The notes under the pieces: generated by a model
Told to the model about the DNA's origin: nothing
The model's input: the letters and a program-made list of their open reading frames with translations, nothing else
Databases searched by the model: none
In this document: one piece after another, positions 26,639 to 35,546 of the stretch
Numbering within the stretch: position 1 is the first letter of the stretch
How the letters are laid out: each line of letters starts with the position of its first letter
Assembly: GCF_002001045.1 (NCBI RefSeq)
Contig: NZ_MUNR01000007.1
Location: 59,494-123,493 of the forward strand
Reading direction: 5' to 3'
Source: Rhodanobacter sp. C01
GTDB lineage: Bacteria; Pseudomonadota; Gammaproteobacteria; Xanthomonadales; Rhodanobacteraceae
DNA length: 64,000 nucleotides
Made by a program: the position numbers and the translations under genes

Positions 26639-28696
26639 TCAGGCCAGCCCGTGGCTGCGCAACAGCGCCTCCGGCTCCGGTTTCCTGCCACGGAATGCGA
26701 TGAAGCTTTCCAGCGCCGGACGGCTGGCGCCGACCGCGAGAAACTCGCGGCGGAAGCGCTCACCGGTAGCGCGGTCGATCACACTGGCGCCCTGCTCGGC
26801 GGCTTCCTCGAACGCACCGAACGCATCGGCAGACAGCAGCTCGGCCCACAGGTAGCTGTAGTAACCCGCCGCATAGCCACCCGCAAAGATGTGGCTGAAG
26901 CCGTGCGGAAAACGCTGCCATGCAGGTGGATACAGCACCGCCACCTGCTTGCGCACCTGTTCCAGCACTGCAAGCGTGCGTGCGCCATCTGCCGGGTCGT
27001 ATTCCAGGTGCAGCAGGAAATCGAACAAGGCGAATTCCAGCTGGCGCACCAGGAACAGGCCGGCATGGAAATGCCGTGCGGCAAGCATTCGCTGGAACAA
27101 TTCATCCGGCAGTTTCTCACCGGTCTGGTAGTGCTTCGCGAACAGATCCAGTGCCTGGCGGTTCCAGCCGAAGTTCTCCATGAACTGGCTGGGCAGTTCC
27201 ACCGCATCCCACTCGACCCCGTCAATACCGCCGATCGAGGGCAGGGTGATGCCGGTCAGCAGGTGATGCAGGCCGTGGCCGAACTCATGGAACAGGGTGA
27301 GCACATCGTCGTGGGTGAGCAGCGCCGGCCGGCCCTCGGTCGGCGGCGCGAAGTTGCAGGTGAGGAACGCGACCGGCAGCTGCATCTGCTCGCCGTCGTC
27401 GAAGCGTGCACGGCAGACATCCATCCATGCACCGCCACGCTTGCCGTTGCGCGCATACAGATCGACGTAAGCGCCGGCAAATACCTGGCCATCGGCATCG
27501 CGCACATCGTAGTAGCGCACGTCCGGATGCCACACATCGACGCCATCGCGGGCGGCGAGGGTGATGCCATACAGCTTCGTGGTGAGGTCGAACAGGCCGT
27601 CGATCACCGCCGGCAGCGGGAAATACGGCTTCAACTGTTCCTCGTCCAACGCGTACTGCTGCTGACGCAATTTCTCGGAGGCGTAGCCCACATCCCATGA
27701 TTCGAGGTTGTCGAGCTTCAGTTCGGCATGGGCAAATTCGCGCAGCCTGGCCAGTTCCCTTTGTGCCACCGGCTTGGCACGCGCAGCCAGATCACGCAGG
27801 AATTCCAGCACCTCGGCCGGCGAGCCGGCCATCTTGGTCGCCAGCGATTCTTCCGCCGCATTGGGAAAACCTAGCAGCTGCGCGGCTTCGTGCCGCAGCG
27901 CCATGATCTTCTCGATGCGCGCACTGTTGTCGAACTTGCCCGCGTTCGGACCCTGGTCGGACGCGCGAGTCTGATAGGCCCAGTACACCCGCTCGCGCAG
28001 GCCGCGATTGTCGGCGTAGGTCAGCACGGCCTGCACGCTGGGCTGCTTCAGCGTGACCAGATAGCCATCCAGATCCAGATCCTCGGCGTACTGGCGCAGC
28101 ACGGCACGGCCGGATTCGGGGATGCCGGCGAGATCGCGCTCGTCGGTGACGTGCTCGTGCCACGCCTCGCTGGCATCGAGCACGGCATTGGAGAATTCGG
28201 TGGAGAGTCTGGACAACTCCACGCCGATCTCGCGGAAGCGAGAACGCGCCGGCTCCTCCAGTGCCACGCCGGAAAGTCTGAAATCGCGCAGCGCATGTTC
28301 GACCAGCGCACGTTCGGGGCGCGGCAGTGTCGCGAAGTCCGATGCGTCCGCCAGCGCCTGCACCGCCGCGTACAGCGCCCGGTTCTGGCCCAGTTCGATT
28401 GCATGCTCGGTGAGCTTTTCCTCGGCTGGCCCGTACACTTTTCGCAATGCCTCGCTGTCTGCCACCGAATGCAGATGGGAAACCGGCGCCCATGCGCGCG
28501 CCAGCCGCTGCTCCAGCCGCTCCTGGGTCAGCATCACGGTCACGAAATCGCGTGGTGCACCAGGCGCGACCAGCGCATCGATGCCGGCACGATAGTCGGC
28601 GAGGATCGCGTCGACCGCTGGTTCGACGTGTTCGGGGCGGATCTGCGAGAACGCCGGCAGGGCCGTGTCGGCCAGCAGCGGATTGTCTTGGTTCAT
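26639..28696 (-). CDS. prlC: Oligopeptidase A, M3 family metallopeptidase
   Basis: The 685-residue protein is a zinc oligopeptidase that degrades short peptides, including cleaved signal peptides, in the cytosol. The zinc-binding motif HEFGHGLHH begins at residue 470, with the downstream IGGIDGVEWDAVELPSQFMEN carrying the third ligand. The N-terminus (NPLLADTALPAFSQIRPEHV) and full length match OpdA/PrlC. There is no signal peptide. It diverges from the cyclic-nucleotide/patatin gene. Confidence 0.96.
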   Translation of the reverse strand: MNQDNPLLADTALPAFSQIRPEHVEPAVDAILADYRAGIDALVAPGAPRDFVTVMLTQERLEQRLARAWAPVSHLHSVADSEALRKVYGPAEEKLTEHAIELGQNRALYAAVQALADASDFATLPRPERALVEHALRDFRLSGVALEEPARSRFREIGVELSRLSTEFSNAVLDASEAWHEHVTDERDLAGIPESGRAVLRQYAEDLDLDGYLVTLKQPSVQAVLTYADNRGLRERVYWAYQTRASDQGPNAGKFDNSARIEKIMALRHEAAQLLGFPNAAEESLATKMAGSPAEVLEFLRDLAARAKPVAQRELARLREFAHAELKLDNLESWDVGYASEKLRQQQYALDEEQLKPYFPLPAVIDGLFDLTTKLYGITLAARDGVDVWHPDVRYYDVRDADGQVFAGAYVDLYARNGKRGGAWMDVCRARFDDGEQMQLPVAFLTCNFAPPTEGRPALLTHDDVLTLFHEFGHGLHHLLTGITLPSIGGIDGVEWDAVELPSQFMENFGWNRQALDLFAKHYQTGEKLPDELFQRMLAARHFHAGLFLVRQLEFALFDFLLHLEYDPADGARTLAVLEQVRKQVAVLYPPAWQRFPHGFSHIFAGGYAAGYYSYLWAELLSADAFGAFEEAAEQGASVIDRATGERFRREFLAVGASRPALESFIAFRGRKPEPEALLRSHGLA

Positions 28697-28824
28697 GGGA
28701 TCTCCTTGAGGCCACCAGCGTGGCGATCGCGCCGGCCGAAATCAAGCACACGGCACGACCGGCATGGGCTCGCGACGGCACCGTGATGCCGTTTTGTCAT
28801 GGATCGCACCGTAACCTTGCCGCC

Positions 28825-30591
28825 ATGTCGCCATCGGATGTCGCCGAGCTGCTTGCGCACAGCGGAATGTTTGCGCAACTGGATGCACCTGGGCGTGAAG
28901 CACTGGCCCGTGAGCTGGTATGGGTTGGCCTGCCCGGCGGGCGGCCGTTGTTCAAACCCGGTGAATCGGCCGATTCGCTGTATCTGCTTAAAAGCGGCAG
29001 CCTGGGCGTATTCGACGACCGCTCGCCGGAAGATACCGCCGAGCTGACCCAGCTGATTGCCGCCGGCGAATGCGTCGGCGCGGCCAGCCTGCTCGGCGGC
29101 GAGCAGCGCATCCGAACCGTGCGCGCACTGCGCGACTCCGAGCTGTTGCGGCTCGATCGGGATGCCTTCGAGCGGCTGCTCGGACGTCATCCGCAGGCCA
29201 TGCTGGGTGTGGCGCGAATGGCGATCGAGCGATTGCAGCGGCGTGACCACCGTGCGGATCAACTCGGCGCATCGCGCACGTTCGCCATCCTGCCGATCGA
29301 TCAATCGGTGCCGGCGCGTGTGCTGGCGATGCAATTGGCGCAGGCGCTGGGAGCTTACGGCAGTTGCGGTGTGATCGATGGCGAGCTGGGCACCGGGCGC
29401 AGCGGCGACTGGTTCGCCGACCGCGAGGCGAAGTCGCGCTTCGTGATCTATCTGGATGCGAGCGGCGACCCGCTATGGCGCCAGCGCTGCCTGCGCCAGG
29501 CCGACGTGCTGCTGTTGCCGGCGCTGGCTGCGCAACCGGCATGCGCATGGCCGGAAGCCGCCCTGCTGGATCCGAAACGCACCGGCCATCGCACGCGCCA
29601 TCTGGTGCTGCTGCATGCCGGCCACCAGGTCAGTCTCGGCACGGCGCAACGCTGGCGGGCCCCGTTCACCGGCGAGCTGCGGCATCACCATATCTGCCAC
29701 GACAGCGACATCACACGACTGGCGCGGCTGGTCAGTGGGCAGGGCCGCGGCCTAGTGCTGGCCGGCGGCGGTGCGCGTGGTGTAGCGCATCTGGGGGTGT
29801 TGCGTGCGCTCCACGAAGCAGGCCACAGCTTTGACACGGTCGGCGGCACCAGCATCGGCGCGATCATCGGTGCCGGGCTGGCCTGCGGCTGGGAACTGCA
29901 GGCGATGACGGAAACCTTGCGCCGCGCCTTCGTGCAGGGCAAGCCGCTGTCGGACTGGACGTTGCCACTGGTAGCGATGACCCGCGGCCGACGTGCTTCG
30001 CTGATGCTGCAGCAGGCTTTCGGCGCGCTGGAGATCGAGGATCTGCCGCTGCCGTATTTCTGCGTCTCCACCCGGCTGTCCGGCGGCGGCATGGCCGTGC
30101 ACCGGCGCGGTCCGCTGTGGCTGTGGTTGCGTGCCTCCAGCGCGATTCCCGGCGTGCTGCCGCCGGTGCTGCATCAGGGTCGCGTCCATGTCGATGGCGC
30201 GCTGGTCAACAATCTGCCGACCGACGTGATGGCCGCTGATGGCATCGCGCACATCACCGCGCTGGACATCCGTGCCGATATCGCGCTGCTCACCACCGCC
30301 GAGGAATCCTCGACACCACCGCTGTGGCGTCTGCTGCTGCAACGACGTCAGGACATCCGCCGGCCGGGCCTGGTCTCGACCCTGGTACGCGCCGGCATGG
30401 TCAACGGCGAGACGGCGAGCGAACAGCGGCGCGAACGCGCCGATCTGCTGATCACGCCATCGCTGGAGCACATCGGCATGCTCGACTGGAAGGATTGGCA
30501 GCGCGCGATCGATGCCGGCTACCGTCACACGATCGAACTGCTCGAAGTCCATGCCCGCGAGGGCACGGCGACGGTTACCATGCGTCCATGA
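28825..30591 (+). CDS. Cyclic-nucleotide-binding and patatin-like phospholipase protein (NTE-like)
   Basis: The 588-residue protein joins three parts. Residues about 10-135 form a cyclic-nucleotide-binding-like domain (FKPGESADSLYLLKSGSLGVF, GECVGAASLLGGEQRIRTVRA). Residues about 150-300 are a P-loop-like linker domain without a clear Walker A. Residues about 308-490 form a patatin domain with LAGGGARGVAHLG, nucleophile GTSIG (Ser343) and VDGALVNNLP (Asp457). This is the layout of bacterial neuropathy-target-esterase homologues, but I see no membrane segment. Start 28825 is chosen on domain fit; another ATG lies 39 bases upstream. The carbonic anhydrase gene overlaps its stop (ATGA). Confidence 0.9.
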   Translation: MSPSDVAELLAHSGMFAQLDAPGREALARELVWVGLPGGRPLFKPGESADSLYLLKSGSLGVFDDRSPEDTAELTQLIAAGECVGAASLLGGEQRIRTVRALRDSELLRLDRDAFERLLGRHPQAMLGVARMAIERLQRRDHRADQLGASRTFAILPIDQSVPARVLAMQLAQALGAYGSCGVIDGELGTGRSGDWFADREAKSRFVIYLDASGDPLWRQRCLRQADVLLLPALAAQPACAWPEAALLDPKRTGHRTRHLVLLHAGHQVSLGTAQRWRAPFTGELRHHHICHDSDITRLARLVSGQGRGLVLAGGGARGVAHLGVLRALHEAGHSFDTVGGTSIGAIIGAGLACGWELQAMTETLRRAFVQGKPLSDWTLPLVAMTRGRRASLMLQQAFGALEIEDLPLPYFCVSTRLSGGGMAVHRRGPLWLWLRASSAIPGVLPPVLHQGRVHVDGALVNNLPTDVMAADGIAHITALDIRADIALLTTAEESSTPPLWRLLLQRRQDIRRPGLVSTLVRAGMVNGETASEQRRERADLLITPSLEHIGMLDWKDWQRAIDAGYRHTIELLEVHAREGTATVTMRP

Positions 30592-31124
30592 ATTCCCCGC
30601 GCAGCTACAAGGGCATCACGCCCACCCTCGGCGAACGTGTCTACGTCGATCCCGCCGCCACCCTCATCGGCGACGTGGTGCTCGGCGACGACGTGTCGAT
30701 CTGGCCCGGCACGGTGCTGCGCGGCGACGTGAACTACATCCGCGTCGGGGCGCGCACCAGCATCCAGGACGGCAGCATCGTGCACGTCGCCCACGCCGGC
30801 CCGTACGGTCCCGGCTTTCCCTGCCTGATCGGCGCGGGTGTCACCATCGGCCACGCCGCAGTGGTTCACGCCTGCACGATCGAGGACTACTGCCTGATCG
30901 GCATGCACGCCAGCGTGCTCGACGGCGCGGTGGTGAAGAAGCATGGCTTCGTCGGTGCCGGCGCACTGATTCCACCAGGCAAGGTGGTCGGCGAGCGCGA
31001 GCTGTGGCTCGGCAATCCCGCGAAGTTCGTGCGCCTGCTCAGCGACCGCCAGATCGAGCAGCTGCATTACTCGGCCGACCACTACGTGCGGCTCAAGGAC
31101 GAGTACCTCGCATCGGCCCGATGA
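30588..31124 (+). CDS. Gamma-class carbonic anhydrase family protein
   Basis: The 178-residue left-handed beta-helix protein shows hexapeptide repeats (LIGDVVLGDDVSIWPGTVLRG and after) and the three candidate metal histidines in IVHVAH (His66), TIGHAA (His89) and VVHAC (His94), as in YrdA/gamma carbonic anhydrases. The glutamates essential in the Cam enzyme are not clearly present, as is usual for the YrdA subgroup, so activity is uncertain. It overlaps by four bases with both neighbours, the patatin and the phosphatase-like gene, so the trio is translationally coupled. Confidence 0.92.
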   Translation: MNSPRSYKGITPTLGERVYVDPAATLIGDVVLGDDVSIWPGTVLRGDVNYIRVGARTSIQDGSIVHVAHAGPYGPGFPCLIGAGVTIGHAAVVHACTIEDYCLIGMHASVLDGAVVKKHGFVGAGALIPPGKVVGERELWLGNPAKFVRLLSDRQIEQLHYSADHYVRLKDEYLASAR

Positions 31125-31450
31125 CGTCACGCCGCGTGCTGTTCCTGTGCAGCCGCAACCGGTTGCGCAGCCCCACCGCCGAACAGGTGTTCCGCGCGTG
31201 GCCGGGGCTGGAGGTGGATTCTGCCGGCCTGGCCGAGGATGCCGAGGTGGTACTGACTGCCGAACAGCTGGACTGGGCGGAACTCATCATGGTGATGGAA
31301 GCCAGCCATCGCCGGCGCCTGCACGCACGCCATCGGACCCGGCTCAAGGGCAAACGGGTGATCTGCCTGGATATCCCCGATATTTACGCCTTCATGCAGC
31401 CCGAGCTGGTCGAGCTGCTACTGAAGAAGGCCGGGCCATTGCTGCGTTGA
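31121..31450 (+). CDS. Low-molecular-weight protein tyrosine phosphatase-like protein
   Basis: The 109-residue protein begins with the phosphate loop FLCSRNRLRSPTAE, which fits CX5R (Cys10 to Arg16) of low-molecular-weight phosphatases. It has a DIPD motif at 84-87 near where the catalytic Asp is expected, and EVDSAGLAEDAEV matches the family's second strand. It is about 40 residues shorter than classical members and belongs to a compact subgroup usually annotated as LMW-PTP family without proven activity. The start overlaps the carbonic anhydrase stop (ATGA). Confidence 0.85.
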   Translation: MTSRRVLFLCSRNRLRSPTAEQVFRAWPGLEVDSAGLAEDAEVVLTAEQLDWAELIMVMEASHRRRLHARHRTRLKGKRVICLDIPDIYAFMQPELVELLLKKAGPLLR

Positions 31451-31462
31451 AGACCCGCAGGA

Positions 31463-32020
31463 TCACATTCCCGGCGTCGCGTGTCCCGCATTCGCCTGCT
31501 GGATGCGCTCGGCTTCCGCCTCGTGCCGTTTCGTTTCGATGTTGCGTGCCGCCGAGAGCTTGCCGCCGAGCAGGGCCAGCGTGAAGTTGGTGCTGTCGAA
31601 CTCGCGTAGCAAGTCGATTTCACGGCGAGCCTCGTCCAGGTCATCCTGATTGATAGTGCGCTCGATTTCCTCCGAGGCGCGCGGAAAGGACTCGCGCAGC
31701 GCTTCCTGCGCGCCACGGTTCTGCGGCTCCAGTTGCAGCACGCTGAGATAGAACTCGTAGGCGTTGCTTCCGGCCGGCGCCACCAGGCGCCCATCGTGCA
31801 TCGCATTGCGAGCCAGACCGAGCAGGATCTGGGTACCGCTCTGGGCATCGTTGCCGGATGCGTCGGCGACGTTGCCGGATGAGGTGTCGGCGGTGTTCGG
31901 CGAAGCGTTCGCCGTGGCGTAGCTGTACCAGAAGATACCGCCGCCAGCGACAACCACGAGAAGCAATGGAACGAGAACAAGTGCGTGGCGACGCGACGAG
32001 ATGGAAAGAAATCGAAACAT
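31463..32020 (-). CDS. TonB-type membrane-anchored protein lacking the TonB C-terminal domain
   Basis: The 185-residue protein starts with one membrane helix (ALVLVPLLLVVVAGGGIFW) and a Ser/Thr/Asn-rich linker. It ends in a helical repeat region (ILLGLARNAMHDGRLVAPAG, AYEFYLSVLQLEPQNRGAQ, DLDEARREIDLLREFDSTNF). This region resembles the central periplasmic part of xanthomonad energy transducers. In those proteins a TonB C-terminal domain follows; here the frame stops after NAGHATPGM, and the next downstream bases belong to the convergent phosphatase-like gene. The start at 32020 fits the membrane anchor. The resemblance is from memory of the family, not a search. Confidence 0.6.
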   Translation of the reverse strand: MFRFLSISSRRHALVLVPLLLVVVAGGGIFWYSYATANASPNTADTSSGNVADASGNDAQSGTQILLGLARNAMHDGRLVAPAGSNAYEFYLSVLQLEPQNRGAQEALRESFPRASEEIERTINQDDLDEARREIDLLREFDSTNFTLALLGGKLSAARNIETKRHEAEAERIQQANAGHATPGM

Positions 32021-32196
32021 GACACCTGCTGCGTGAACGACAACCGCACGCGGAAGTTGCCGCAGTCGGCGCGCTCCCGGCGGATCCCGGCGGATCCCGG
32101 CACGATAGCCACGCCGTGTTTCAACCGTGTGGCGACATGCCATCCGCACGCCGTCGCCGCCTGGGCGGCGACGGCGTGATCCTCACTAGGCAACCG

Positions 32197-33969
32197 TCAC
32201 CAGCCCAGCATGGCGTTGCCGGTATCCGGCGAACCATCCGGATGGCTGAACCAGTACACGCGGTTCTGCTGGTCCGGGCAGCCCTTGCCGCTGTCGTAAC
32301 TGGTTACGACCCCGCTAGTCGCCCCCACATCACTGCGATAGCAGCCGCCCAGCGAATCGTGGAAAGCGAAGGTCTGCGTGCTTTGCTGGCCGGTGTGGCC
32401 GGTCACGTTTTCGCTGGCGTCGAAGTCCAGCGTATCGGCGCTGTCCACCGTGTTGTTCACCTTGGCCGAATACAGGCTGATGCCGAACAGCTGATACTCG
32501 CTGCGCTTCGCATAATCCTGGTGCGCCACCGTGGCAAGCGTGAAACTGCCGTCGGCAGCGAACTGCTCGTTGATGTCCAGATGCAGCGGATAGCGGACAC
32601 TCTCGCGGTATTCGCCAGTGACGAAACCACCGACGCTGCTTTGGCTGACGCTGTCGGCCGAAGTCAGCTGGTCGGTTACCTGACGATACGTGGTGGCGTT
32701 GATGGTGAAGCCCTGGGTGTCCGCAAAACCTACCGTCTGCTCCACCTTGGTATGCACGCGGCCATGCGAGGTGTCGGCATAGCCCTGGATGATGAAATGC
32801 CGGCTCAGGTTGGTGTTGATGTCGCCCGTGATGTCGCCGGCGGCATCCGTGCTCAGGGTGTCGCCGATCGTCGGGGTCGGCGGCTGGCCAACCAGGGTAT
32901 TGCGTTCGATCTGCCCGCTGACCTGCCTGGCATGCGCATCCAGATACACCAGCAGGGTGGCGGTGGCGGAGAAATAATTGCTGGCACCGGCCACGCTCAA
33001 CGCAACCTGATGCGGTACGCCGTTGCTGAGCACGCCGGCGAACGGCGTGAGGTCGACCCTGTACGGCATGAAATTCAGCGTCTGCACGCCGGGTGTGGGG
33101 CGCCACAGGTAGGGATCGATGCCGCCGGTGTAGATCCATGGATACACCGGTGCCACGCCGGCAGGCTGCCCGTCGATGCTGATCTCGGCCTCGCGGAAAT
33201 TGCCGCCACCGCATTCCTGCACCTCGGCGGCGTACTGGTCGGGCACGCAGGTGTACCAGAACTCGTCGGCATTCTGGCTCTGCACGAATACGTCGAGATA
33301 GGCACGCTCGACATTGCGCGGCAGACTGAATGCCTTTGTCAGCTGGCTACTGGAATTATCCAGCTCGGTGGTGCTGCCCACCGGATCGCTGCCCAGCGGA
33401 TACACCACATCGGGCGCGACGGCCGCCGGCGTGCGTGCTGAAACCGGGTAGAACAACAGCCGTGCGCTGCCGGCGATCACCCCGGTATAGGTGCTGTTGA
33501 CCACGTTGCCGATGATCGCCTGACCGTTGCCAGCTTGCCGCAGCAAGGCGCTGTAGTCGGTGAGATCGCGTTCCACATGCCAGCTTGGCGCAACTGCGGA
33601 CGAAGGTTCCTGGGTCGTGCCGAAATACAGGTTCACGCCACCAAGCCACAGCGTGGCGGTGCGGTCGTACTGGCGCCCGGCGGTGACCGAGAAGTCCGCC
33701 TCCAGCACCACCTTGGCCCAGCGCGTGCCGCAGCCGGCAGGCGGCGTGTAGGTATAGGGACGGGTATTGAAATCGGTAAAGGTCACGTTGCTGAACAGCT
33801 GAACCACACAGGGTGTGCCTGAGGGCCGCGGCACGGCAGGATCGGCCACCGTGACGTTGGTCGAACCTATCGGACTGCTGGCGGCAATGGCACCAAACGC
33901 GCTACAGGCAAACATGCAAGACAGTCCGGCGGCTGCCAGACGACGACGGAAGAGCCCCTTCGGCAACAT
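32197..33969 (-). CDS. Secreted PNGase A-like peptide:N-glycosidase
   Basis: The 590-residue protein has a signal peptide (arginine-rich start, hydrophobic core, cleavage near residue 29). It shows the layout of the plant-type peptide-N4-(N-acetyl-beta-glucosaminyl)asparagine amidase A family: CVVQLFSNVTFTDFNTRPYTYTPP near residue 55, AKVVLEADFSVTAGRQYDRTATLWLGGVNLYFGTT, ERAYLDVFVQSQNADEFWYT, and NFMPYRVDLTPFAGVL. Such enzymes release N-glycans from glycoproteins. A periplasmic or extracellular role on host or fungal glycoproteins is inferred. No sugar-uptake gene is adjacent. The gene appears monocistronic. Confidence 0.85.
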   Translation of the reverse strand: MLPKGLFRRRLAAAGLSCMFACSAFGAIAASSPIGSTNVTVADPAVPRPSGTPCVVQLFSNVTFTDFNTRPYTYTPPAGCGTRWAKVVLEADFSVTAGRQYDRTATLWLGGVNLYFGTTQEPSSAVAPSWHVERDLTDYSALLRQAGNGQAIIGNVVNSTYTGVIAGSARLLFYPVSARTPAAVAPDVVYPLGSDPVGSTTELDNSSSQLTKAFSLPRNVERAYLDVFVQSQNADEFWYTCVPDQYAAEVQECGGGNFREAEISIDGQPAGVAPVYPWIYTGGIDPYLWRPTPGVQTLNFMPYRVDLTPFAGVLSNGVPHQVALSVAGASNYFSATATLLVYLDAHARQVSGQIERNTLVGQPPTPTIGDTLSTDAAGDITGDINTNLSRHFIIQGYADTSHGRVHTKVEQTVGFADTQGFTINATTYRQVTDQLTSADSVSQSSVGGFVTGEYRESVRYPLHLDINEQFAADGSFTLATVAHQDYAKRSEYQLFGISLYSAKVNNTVDSADTLDFDASENVTGHTGQQSTQTFAFHDSLGGCYRSDVGATSGVVTSYDSGKGCPDQQNRVYWFSHPDGSPDTGNAMLGW

Positions 33970-34077
33970 GCGTGTATCCCCACGTGATGATGCCCCCTGT
34001 CCACTTACGCTAGCACAGCGAAGCCACGCGAAAATGGCGTTGCCGTCGGCATTTTTATCCTCGCCGGCAACGATGGC

Positions 34078-34275
34078 TCAAGCGCAGGAAGTTGCGACCT
34101 CAAGCAACATGAGCCATGCCAGCGCGTGCGCACGATCACTACTGCACATCACCGGTTCGGCTTGCAGACTCGCACATACTGCCAGGCATCGCGGATCGCC
34201 GAAGATCGTGCAAAGGTTGTCGTCGGTGAGCTGCACGCAACGAATACCTGCCGGCTTGCTATGGGAATGTATCAA
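34078..34275 (-). pseudogene. Truncated YkgJ-family zinc/iron-chelating protein remnant
   Basis: This 65-codon frame matches the C-terminal two-thirds of the intact YkgJ protein at 35912-36172 (about 37 of 56 residues identical by hand alignment, including [14 protein letters not shown] and DRxHAL). It lacks the N-terminal CxxxCGxCC cluster, and an in-frame stop lies just upstream of its only possible start (a TTG). It is in the same orientation as the intact copy and separated from it by the adh and merR genes. Confidence 0.75.
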
Positions 34276-34309
34276 ACCCTATCGCTGCAGGCCTCTTGCG
34301 TCACCAAAA

Positions 34310-35458
34310 TCAGTTGCCGCCAAGACGTCCATAAGGTTCACGAGCAACGATCACCTTCGTTGTGCGGGTTGTGAAGGCATCCGGCGCATCGTTCCAATCA
34401 GCTACCAGCGTCGCGACTTTAAGTGGATCGAATATGCCCTGCCGCACCAGTTCGATGACATCCGGCAGGTCGCGCCGAGGGTGCGATATACCCACGTGCA
34501 TCGTTGTGCTGTTGGCATACATTTGCATCAAGGGCAGACTGGTTCGTTTGGCGAAATAGAAGCCTACCGCTGTACAGCTCCCACCCGGTGCCAGCGAGCG
34601 CAGCGCATAGCGCAACCCGGCGGCGGTGGAGCTGGCATCCACGGAAACAAGATAGGGCCCGTTCACGCGCGGTGCGTTGCGAACGAACCAGGAGGCTCCA
34701 CGCTTGATTTCCATAGCGCTCGCTCCGAGTGCTTCAGCGATGCGCAGCCGCTCGGGATCGTAATCGACGTAATCCACCCGCGATGCGCCAAGCGCAACCG
34801 CCATGCCGGCGGCATAAAGCCCGATGCTGCGCGCTCCGCCTCCAACCACCAGCACTGGCGCGCCTGGTCGCTGGGCGAGTGCCGGGCCGACACTGCGCCA
34901 CGCATCAGGCATGTTGTCACTGGCGCTGGCCAGTTTGAGTGGATCGATGTCGTCGGGTACCGGAACCAGCATGGCGTCGGCGAATGGCACGCGAAGCAGA
35001 TCGCAGACGGTCCCTCCCTAGGGACCCATCGATGCGCCGAATCCATACCCAGAAAGCAGTGTGCTGCCAGCCTGCATGCAATGGGAGGTATGCCCGACAT
35101 GGCAGGTTGGACAACTGCCGCACGATATCGACCAGGGCACGATGACCAGCCGGCCCTTCTGGATGTGTTTTACGTCCTCGCCGCATTCAAGCACTTCGGC
35201 AATGCATTCGTGGCCGATCGCAAACGGTTTGCCATAGGGATACGGACCCAGCAGTTCGGGTACCAATGGATCGAAGTAATGCAAGGCGATGCCGGCACGC
35301 AGGGCGGTAGTCACATGGTTGAAGATCGGCAGACTGTCGCCATCGCAACGCGCGGCGATCACTGGCCGCACCAGCGCCTCACCCGGGCCGCCCAGGATTG
35401 GCGGCGCCGCCGAGCGCCACGCCACGCGTCGGGTCTTGATAAACGCCAGTTCGCGCAT
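34310..35458 (-). pseudogene. Zinc-dependent alcohol dehydrogenase interrupted by an in-frame amber codon
   Basis: One continuous frame of 382 codons is broken only by a TAG at 35018-35020 (codon 147). The part before it has the catalytic-zinc GHECIAEV and the structural-zinc cysteines of SCGSCPTCHVGHTSHC. The part after it has the Rossmann NAD(P)-binding VLVVGGGARSIGLYA, VDYVDYDPERLRIAEALGA and a normal C-terminus ending RLGGN. No frame change is needed, so a single C-to-T change from CAG would explain it. Product is either two non-functional halves or a full enzyme by suppression. A MerR-type promoter lies upstream. Confidence 0.85.
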
Positions 35459-35487
35459 ATTCCTGCGTCCGTTGGATTATTTCAGGC

Positions 35488-35519
35488 AGTCTAAAGTCGG
35501 GGCTCAAGCCCCAGGTCAA
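35488..35519 (-). promoter_or_regulatory. MerR-type promoter with palindromic 19-bp spacer for the dehydrogenase gene
   Basis: On the minus strand TTGACC (-35) is separated from TTAGAC (-10) by 19 bases. The spacer contains the perfect palindrome GGGGCTTGAGCCCC (35499-35512). Overlong spacer plus dyad symmetry is the hallmark of promoters remodelled by MerR-family activators. It lies between the divergent merR and dehydrogenase genes, with the -10 about 30 bases from the dehydrogenase start. Confidence 0.8.
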
Positions 35520-35546
35520 GCGGTTTGCGGCGATGGAGGGGCAACG

